Part shown: positions 6,005-9,517 of the stretch, in pieces
How positions within the stretch are numbered: the stretch's first letter is position 1
Layout: each line of letters starts with the position of its first letter
Assembly (NCBI GenBank): GCA_038330365.1
Contig: JBBQNY010000108.1
Location: forward strand, 1 to 9,517
From: JBBQNY01 sp038330365
GTDB taxonomy: Bacteria > Pseudomonadota > Gammaproteobacteria > Xanthomonadales > Ahniellaceae
Length of the DNA: 9,517 nucleotides
Direction: 5' to 3'
Notes under the pieces: generated by a model
What the model saw: only the letters and a program-made list of their open reading frames with translations
Databases searched by the model: none
Told to the model about the DNA's origin: nothing
Program-made: the position numbers and the translations under genes

Positions 6005-6931
6005 ATGAGTCTCGACCCACAAATCCGAACCCGCATCGAGGCGATGCTCGCCGCGAACCCGATCGTGCTCTTCATGAAAGGCGATCGCCATGCGCCCCGT
6101 TGCGGTTTTTCCGCCCACGCGATCGGCGCGCTGGAATCGCTCGGCCAGGAATACCAGACGGTGGACGTACTCGCCGACGAGGACATCCGTCAGGGCATCA
6201 AGGAATACGGCAACTGGCCCACGGTTCCACAGCTCTACGTGCGCGGCGAATTGCTGGGCGGCTCCGATATCGTCGCCCAGATGCTGGACTCCGGCGAGCT
6301 GCACGCGCTGCTTGGCCTCGATCCACCGGACCGCACGCCGCCTGAAATCACCATCACGGAAGCCGCCGCCCGCTCCATCCGGCCGGCTCTGGATGAAGCC
6401 GAGGGCGCGGTGCTCCATCTCGCGATCGACGCCGCGTTCCAGCCGCGTTTCGAGCTGGCGCCCGCAAGCCCGAACGACGTGATTGCCCAAAGCTGTGGCA
6501 TCGAAGTGCATTTCGATACCGCCTCGGCGCCGCGCGCGCGCGGGCTCGTCATCGACTGGGTGGACAACGTCGCGGGCGGTGGACTCGCGCTGCGCAATCC
6601 GAACGCACCGCAACCTGTGCGCGGCATCACGGCTGTCGAAGCCGAGGCCGCGCTCCGCAGCGGTGCCCTTATCCTGGTGGACGTGCGTCCGGCGGAAGAG
6701 CGTGCACTGGCCGCGCTGTCACTGCCGGTGCACACGCTCGAGGGCGACGGACTGGATCGCATCGAGGCGATGCCGAAGGACGCCGCGCTGGCGTTTCTGT
6801 GCCATCACGGCACGCGCAGCCGCGAGGCGGCGACGCATTTCCGCGATCTCGGCTTCCGCAACGCGGTCAATATCGAAGGTGGCATCGACGCCTGGGCGCG
6901 AGAAGTGGATGACACCATCCCGCGCTACTGA
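6005..6931 (+). CDS. Monothiol glutaredoxin–A-type-like–rhodanese fusion
   Basis: This 308-residue three-domain protein would be cytoplasmic. Residues 1-105 form a CGFS monothiol glutaredoxin (Grx4/GrxD type): MKGD (24-27), PRCGFS (31-36) with C33, the WPTVPQLYV segment (71-79) and GELLGGSD (81-88), the set that holds glutathione and a shared [2Fe-2S] cluster. Residues about 115-202 align by eye with A-type Fe-S carriers (IscA/HesB), from ITITEAAA through ALRNPN, but the three carrier cysteines are absent; the only Cys is C164 in an unrelated position. Residues about 205-304 form a rhodanese with DVR (226-228) and active-site loop CHHGTRS (266-272, C266). The ATG at 6005 has TGGAG 6 nt before it; a start 7 codons upstream lacks one. 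The expected role is Fe-S cluster transfer or sulfur/redox handling. Confidence 0.92.
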   Translation: MSLDPQIRTRIEAMLAANPIVLFMKGDRHAPRCGFSAHAIGALESLGQEYQTVDVLADEDIRQGIKEYGNWPTVPQLYVRGELLGGSDIVAQMLDSGELHALLGLDPPDRTPPEITITEAAARSIRPALDEAEGAVLHLAIDAAFQPRFELAPASPNDVIAQSCGIEVHFDTASAPRARGLVIDWVDNVAGGGLALRNPNAPQPVRGITAVEAEAALRSGALILVDVRPAEERALAALSLPVHTLEGDGLDRIEAMPKDAALAFLCHHGTRSREAATHFRDLGFRNAVNIEGGIDAWAREVDDTIPRY

Positions 6932-6932
6932 G

Positions 6933-6946
6933 GCCGGTGGACCGGC
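6933..6946 (+). other. Small hairpin after the glutaredoxin fusion gene
   Basis: GCCGG (6933-6937) and CCGGC (6942-6946) form a 5-bp stem around TGGA, extendable by a G-U pair, directly after the stop codon. No T-run follows. It sits at the head of the leader of the MgtC-like gene, so it could belong to that leader instead of acting as a terminator. Confidence 0.25.
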
Positions 6947-6983
6947 TCCACGCCCGGGCGCATGGCGGCAAGGAAGCGCCGTC

Positions 6984-7031
6984 ATGATCGACGCCTGCGC
7001 ACCGACCCCGTGGGGCCAATGGCATGGCTGA
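6984..7031 (+). CDS. Candidate 15-codon leader ORF of the MgtC-like gene
   Basis: The ORF reads MIDACAPTPWGQWHG and then TGA. AGGAA at 6971-6975 lies 8 nt before its ATG, a better ribosome site than the one of the downstream gene. Its last 8 nt overlap the start of the MgtC-like gene (ATG at 7024), so a ribosome finishing the small ORF would be next to the MgtC start. It contains two Pro and two Trp codons. Regulatory leader ORFs are known upstream of Salmonella mgtC, but the peptides there are different; the parallel is only suggestive. The same frame is also open upstream inside the glutaredoxin gene, so chance is possible. Confidence 0.35.
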   Translation: MIDACAPTPWGQWHG

Positions 7032-7455
7032 CATCACCTCGCAATTGATGGACCTTCTGCCACTGCTTGGCGCCCTCGTACTGGCGTTGCCGATCGGCTG
7101 GCAGCGCGAAAAGCACGAGGACATCATGGGCATCCGCACCTTTCCGCTGGTCGCGGTCGGCGCCTGCGCCTACGTATTGATCGCGCGGCAGATCGGCGGC
7201 GATGAATCGAGTGAAGCCAGTGCGCGCGTGCTGCAGGGACTGATGACGGGCATCGGATTTCTGGGCGGCGGCGCGCTCATCAAGCACAAGGACCATGTGT
7301 CCGGAACCGCTTCCGCCGCCAGCATCTGGATGGTGGGCGCGCTCGGTGCCGCCGTGGGCTTTGGCCGCTGGCCGCTGGCGATCGCGCTGTCCGTGATCAA
7401 CCTCGCGGTGGTGATCTTTCTCGGTCGATTGAAGCACCGCACGCGCGACACCTGA
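7024..7455 (+). CDS. MgtC/SapB family membrane protein (short form)
   Basis: This 143-residue inner-membrane protein is limited to the conserved MgtC N-terminal domain. Family motifs are visible: IGWQREK (24-30), GIRTFPLVAVGA (36-47) and the segment GLMTGIGFLGGGALIK (72-87). Predicted helices lie at about 11-27, 39-56, 67-86, 101-115 and 117-135. Salmonella MgtC is longer by an ACT-like cytosolic domain, which is absent here, as in many short SapB-type members. MgtC proteins influence magnesium and phosphate homeostasis and F-type ATPase activity in pathogens; which role applies here is unknown. The start codon has only a weak ribosome site and overlaps the end of the 15-codon ORF, so translational coupling is plausible. 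It converges with the nitrilase-type gene ending at 7621. Confidence 0.88.
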   Translation: MADITSQLMDLLPLLGALVLALPIGWQREKHEDIMGIRTFPLVAVGACAYVLIARQIGGDESSEASARVLQGLMTGIGFLGGGALIKHKDHVSGTASAASIWMVGALGAAVGFGRWPLAIALSVINLAVVIFLGRLKHRTRDT

Positions 7456-7620
7456 CCACAAACGCCACTCAATTTTAACGGGCTGCTTCGTGCCAACCTT
7501 GACCGACCCGCCCAGCTCCTTCGGGATCTCTTTTCCTTCCAGCGACTTGATCGTGGATCCCTGCTTTCGCGCCAGGGCCTTTGAATGCGACCACGGCAAC
7601 GCCATCCGCTCGGGCGAAGG
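7456..7620 (-). other. Open, coding-like stretch in frame behind the nitrilase stop
   Basis: In the 165-bp gap between the convergent MgtC-like and nitrilase-type genes, the reading frame directly beyond the TGA at 7621-7623 stays open and translates to a Lys/Glu-rich, protein-like sequence including STIKSLEGKEIPKELGG and VKVGTKQPVKIEW. Past about 7456 the frame continues, but as antisense of the MgtC-like gene with shadow-like composition. It may be a decayed C-terminal extension, a remnant of another gene, or chance. A separate ATG at 7605 in this frame has no good ribosome site. No terminator hairpin was seen in this gap. Confidence 0.25.
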
Positions 7621-8409
7621 TCACGCAGGCACCTCTGCGCGCTGATGCAGGATTTCGGCGAACAGGAGCTTCTCGCGGCCCCCCCTGGCATGAGAAATCA
7701 CCTTTTCGGACGGATGCGTGACCTGGGAACAGCCGGATAGCGTGATCTTGCCCTCCGGCGTCCCGAGGGTGCCGGCGGCGTTGCAATAGACGAACACGAT
7801 GTCGTTCTCGAAAGCCCTTGCCAGACACAACGAATCAATCAGCGTCCGGTCTTCCTTTTTTGCCTTTCGCGATACGGCGCCTCCGGGCGAGCGCAAGGGG
7901 ATCGACCAGAACGCTGGTGAAATCACAAGTTCAACGCCCAGCGCGTTCATGGCAGTGAAGAGTGGCGGAAACGCAAGATCCCAGCAGATCACCATGCCGA
8001 CCAGCCCGAAACGGGTCGCAAAAACGGACACGACGCCCCCCGGCGTGATGTGCGCCGTCTCCGTTTCCCACAGATGCGTTTTGCGGTAGGTGCCCGCAAG
8101 CACGCCGTCGGAGGTGATGTAGTGCGCCTGGTTGTACAGCGCGCCGCCTTCGCTCACGGTCCACGTTCCTGGCACCAGATCAACGCCGTACTTCACCGCG
8201 AGCTCCTGCATTCGCGCAAGATAGCTGTGGGCATGGGCGACGAAATCGGTCTGCCCCGTCAACGGACCGCAGACGGCGTCTTCAGGAAATACGACGAGAT
8301 CGGCACCCTGCTTCTTCGCCTTGCTGACGAAGCGCTCAATACGGGAAAGATTGGACTTCGGGTCGCCCAGTGCCACGGACATCTGTGCCACAGCAATGGA
8401 CAGCTTCAT
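7621..8409 (-). CDS. Carbon-nitrogen hydrolase (nitrilase superfamily)
   Basis: This 262-residue cytoplasmic enzyme has the nitrilase fold. The catalytic triad is intact: E43 in FPED (41-44), K110 in RKTHLWE (109-115) and C142 in ICWD (141-144), with E115 as the frequently conserved second glutamate. The N-terminus MKLSIAVAQM is the standard first strand. Such enzymes cleave amide or nitrile C-N bonds (omega-amidase, N-carbamoyl-amine amidase and related); the sequence does not let me choose the substrate. Length is normal. The start is preceded by TGGAAAA, a modest ribosome site, and lies 81 bp after the 91-residue gene on the same strand. The frame remains open after the stop codon. Family confidence is high, substrate confidence low. 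Confidence 0.93.
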   Translation of the reverse strand: MKLSIAVAQMSVALGDPKSNLSRIERFVSKAKKQGADLVVFPEDAVCGPLTGQTDFVAHAHSYLARMQELAVKYGVDLVPGTWTVSEGGALYNQAHYITSDGVLAGTYRKTHLWETETAHITPGGVVSVFATRFGLVGMVICWDLAFPPLFTAMNALGVELVISPAFWSIPLRSPGGAVSRKAKKEDRTLIDSLCLARAFENDIVFVYCNAAGTLGTPEGKITLSGCSQVTHPSEKVISHARGGREKLLFAEILHQRAEVPA

Positions 8410-8490
8410 ATGAATTTTCCAGGCGGGGTTCAGGCCACCACGGTCTCGACGATAGCGCTTGAGACGTGCTCGCTTGCGCTGCAGGTAACG

Positions 8491-8766
8491 TCAGATGGGA
8501 AGTACCCCAGGCGCCGGTCGTGCAAGTTTGACCAGCTCGGTGGTGAAGTCCTCAGAACAAATGCGGATCTGCTCTGCAAGGTTATCGCGGCTGTGCGGCG
8601 CTGCCGCCGCCGACGGGCCGGCCGCCGCATCAACCAGCGCATCTCGCCAAGCTGACAGCAGATGGACTGGATCCGGATGAGTGCGCGCGAGCGTGCACAG
8701 GGCAATTCGTTGCGCGAATAGCTGGGCTTCAATCCGACACAATCGCTCTTCAGAACAGGGGTCCAT
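8491..8766 (-). CDS. Hypothetical 91-residue protein
   Basis: This encodes 91 residues, beginning MDPCSEERLCRIEAQLFAQR. I do not recognise a family. It appears all-helical: an N-terminal helix (5-30) with three Cys in the first 24 residues (C4, C10, C24), a middle helix containing LLSAWRDALVDAAAG (36-50), an Ala/Pro linker (50-58) and a last helix with EDFTTELVKLA (72-82). There is no signal peptide or membrane segment. The ribosome site is weak. Codon use is less GC-biased at third positions than neighbouring genes, but the protein has balanced composition, while the overlapping frames give Arg-rich shadows. It lies between hsp20 and the nitrilase-type gene, same strand, beyond a strong hairpin. 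Confidence 0.55.
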   Translation of the reverse strand: MDPCSEERLCRIEAQLFAQRIALCTLARTHPDPVHLLSAWRDALVDAAAGPSAAAAPHSRDNLAEQIRICSEDFTTELVKLARPAPGVLPI

Positions 8767-8795
8767 GTGATGTCAGCTTCGATGGAGTTGAGGTG

Positions 8796-8827
8796 TGCGG
8801 CTGCCCGGCCAACGCCAGGCAGCCGCA
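8796..8827 (-). terminator. Strong 14-bp hairpin behind hsp20
   Basis: Beginning 11 nt after the hsp20 stop, the minus-strand RNA can form a 14-bp stem, TGCGGCTGCCTGGC against GCCGGGCAGCCGCA, around a GTTG loop. Thirteen pairs are Watson-Crick and one is a U-G wobble; in plus-strand RNA the same position would be a C/A mismatch, which suggests the structure belongs to the minus-strand transcript. No U-run follows, so it may be a U-less terminator or a 3'-end stabiliser that partly insulates the 91-residue gene. Confidence 0.6.
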
Positions 8828-8838
8828 TGTGACCCATG

Positions 8839-9306
8839 TTACGAGTCCAGTGACGTTCCCACCTTGATGCGGCGCGGCGCACTTTCTGGCCGCTTGGGAA
8901 TCAGAATTTCCAGAACGCCGAGGCGTCCGGATGCCTTGATGCCGTTCGGATCCGCACTATCGGGCAGCGAGAAGCGACGATAGAAGACGCCATGCGCGCG
9001 CTCGACACGCGTGAGCTTGCCATTCTGCTGCACCGTTTCGTCGACTCGTTGTCCCTTGAGCGACAGAATTCCCTTCTCCATGGTGATCTCGATGTCGTTC
9101 GGGTCCACTCCGGGAATATCGGCGAGGATCAGGAACTGGTCGTCTTCCTCCTTGATGTCGACCTGTGGTGCCCACTGGCTGGTGACAACGTTGGACTGGT
9201 CGGTCTGATCCGCGTTGAAGATACTGCCCAGGAACTGACGCATCTCCCGATGGGGGTCTACAGCCTGTGTGTTCCAGCCGTTATAGAGCGAAAGATTGCT
9301 ATTCAT
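8839..9306 (-). CDS. hsp20: Hsp20/alpha-crystallin small heat-shock protein
   Basis: This 155-residue ATP-independent holdase chaperone binds unfolding proteins and forms oligomers. A variable N-terminal arm (1-46) is followed by the alpha-crystallin domain (about 47-137), with VDIKEEDDQFLILADIPGV (49-67) at its start and A125, G130, V131, L132 forming the conserved AxxxxGVL motif near its end. The C-terminal IxI/V anchoring motif is present as I147-K-V149. It is of the bacterial class A type and full length. The ATG has an excellent AAGGAG 7-9 nt upstream. The 148-bp upstream gap contains overlapping inverted repeats but no convincing sigma-32 promoter. A strong hairpin follows the stop. It is likely heat- or stress-induced by family, although the sequence does not show which regulator. 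Confidence 0.97.
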   Translation of the reverse strand: MNSNLSLYNGWNTQAVDPHREMRQFLGSIFNADQTDQSNVVTSQWAPQVDIKEEDDQFLILADIPGVDPNDIEITMEKGILSLKGQRVDETVQQNGKLTRVERAHGVFYRRFSLPDSADPNGIKASGRLGVLEILIPKRPESAPRRIKVGTSLDS

Positions 9307-9388
9307 GATTTTCTCCTTTAAATGGGCGCGGCGCGATGCCGCCTGAAGTCAAAACCAAGTGTGAAGAACATCTGCGAAAGGGGGCGGA

Positions 9389-9401
9389 GAGGTACTACCT
9401 C
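9389..9401. promoter_or_regulatory. Perfect palindrome upstream of hsp20
   Basis: GAGGTA-C-TACCTC is a perfect 6-bp-arm palindrome with a one-base centre, located 83-95 nt before the hsp20 start. The tight centre favours a protein binding site over an RNA hairpin. No regulator consensus is assigned. Confidence 0.35.
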
Positions 9402-9440
9402 GACCGGTGCTGCCGCCCCGGGTCGAGCGCCGGTCGCTCG
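9399..9440 (-). repeat. Two overlapping inverted repeats upstream of hsp20
   Basis: CTCGACC (9399-9405) pairs with GGTCGAG (9421-9427) around 15 nt, and CGAGCG (9424-9429) pairs with CGCTCG (9435-9440) around 5 nt. They share 9424-9427, so the two hairpins exclude each other. The second lies 15 nt after the stop codon of the gene ending at 9455 and could be its terminator, though no T-run follows. Confidence 0.4.
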
Positions 9441-9454
9441 GAGATGCGAAAGCC

Positions 9455-9517
9455 TTATCCGTTGCTGTCGAGAAGGGGCTTGAACTGATCGGACAGTTGC
9501 TTCATCAGCTCGTCGAA
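9455..9517 (-). CDS. C-terminal end of an unidentified gene
   Basis: The last 20 codons and TAA stop of a minus-strand gene enter from the right edge; the end reads FDELMKQLSDQFKPLL followed by DSNG. The segment looks like an amphipathic helix, and its in-frame position at the window end plus clean protein-like composition support a real coding end. Too little is visible to name a family. It lies 148 bp upstream of hsp20 on the same strand. Confidence 0.6.
   Translation of the reverse strand, partial: FDELMKQLSDQFKPLLDSNG

Noticed and set aside
5108..6613. A 501-codon minus-strand open frame opposite the SGNH and glutaredoxin genes
   Set aside because: Arg/His-rich composition and no motif; the opposite strand contains complete catalytic motifs of two known families.
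9314..9350. Sigma-32-like -10 (CCCATTTA) before hsp20
   Set aside because: It lies so close to the start that transcription would begin after or within the AAGGAG ribosome site, and the -35 match (CTTCAG) is poor.
9307..9388. ROSE or FourU RNA thermometer in the hsp20 leader
   Set aside because: No contiguous sequence near the AAGGAG can pair well with it; the only partial match (CCCTTT) is about 60 nt away and pairs over 5-6 bases only.
1..9517. tRNA or rRNA genes, CRISPR arrays, insertion sequences, prophage or plasmid origins
   Set aside because: I read for clover-leaf sequences, regular direct repeats, transposase or integrase motifs and iterons and saw none; short GC-rich inverted repeats are accounted for individually.

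Overview
The window is a high-GC proteobacterial chromosome segment. It most resembles a gammaproteobacterium of the Xanthomonadales/Nevskiales kind: it carries a CGFS glutaredoxin extended by a rhodanese domain, an AlaA-type aminotransferase and an RsgA with that lineage's look. This placement is inferred from protein character and was not tested by a search. I see no rRNA, tRNA, CRISPR array, insertion sequence or phage gene. The region reads as ordinary, densely packed housekeeping and stress chromosome with several unusual regulatory details.

Layout from left to right. (1) Positions 1-414, minus strand: the N-terminal 138 codons of a glycine-zipper protein that runs off the left edge. (2) 685-2988, minus strand: a two-gene unit, rsgA (ribosome-maturation GTPase) followed 3 bp later by a QEGLA/DUF1704 zinc-peptidase-like gene. 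The only good rsgA promoter I see places transcription start on the A of its ATG, so rsgA is probably leaderless. (3) 3164-3580, plus strand: a DUF4345 membrane protein divergent from rsgA. (4) 3620-3781, minus strand: a 53-residue small protein with a strong ribosome binding site, divergent from (5) alaA (3994-5244), with an 18-bp imperfect palindrome carrying a -10-like hexamer on each strand between them. (6) 5234-5920: an SGNH/GDSL hydrolase lipoprotein overlapping the end of alaA. (7) 6005-6931: a three-domain protein made of a CGFS glutaredoxin, a cysteine-depleted A-type Fe-S carrier-like domain and a rhodanese. (8) 7024-7455: a short MgtC/SapB membrane protein whose start lies inside the end of a 15-codon upstream ORF with its own Shine-Dalgarno. 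(9) 7621-9517, minus strand: a nitrilase-superfamily amidase, an unrecognised 91-residue protein, an Hsp20 chaperone and the last 20 codons of an unidentified gene.

How they work together: rsgA with the peptidase-like gene, and alaA with the lipoprotein hydrolase, look like translationally linked pairs. The Grx fusion and Hsp20 point to Fe-S/sulfur and protein-stress maintenance, but nothing in the window ties all genes into one pathway. The best leads are the leaderless rsgA, the Grx/A-type/rhodanese fusion, the candidate leader ORF of the MgtC-like gene, the shared palindromic promoter region in front of alaA, and the overlapping inverted repeats upstream of hsp20.
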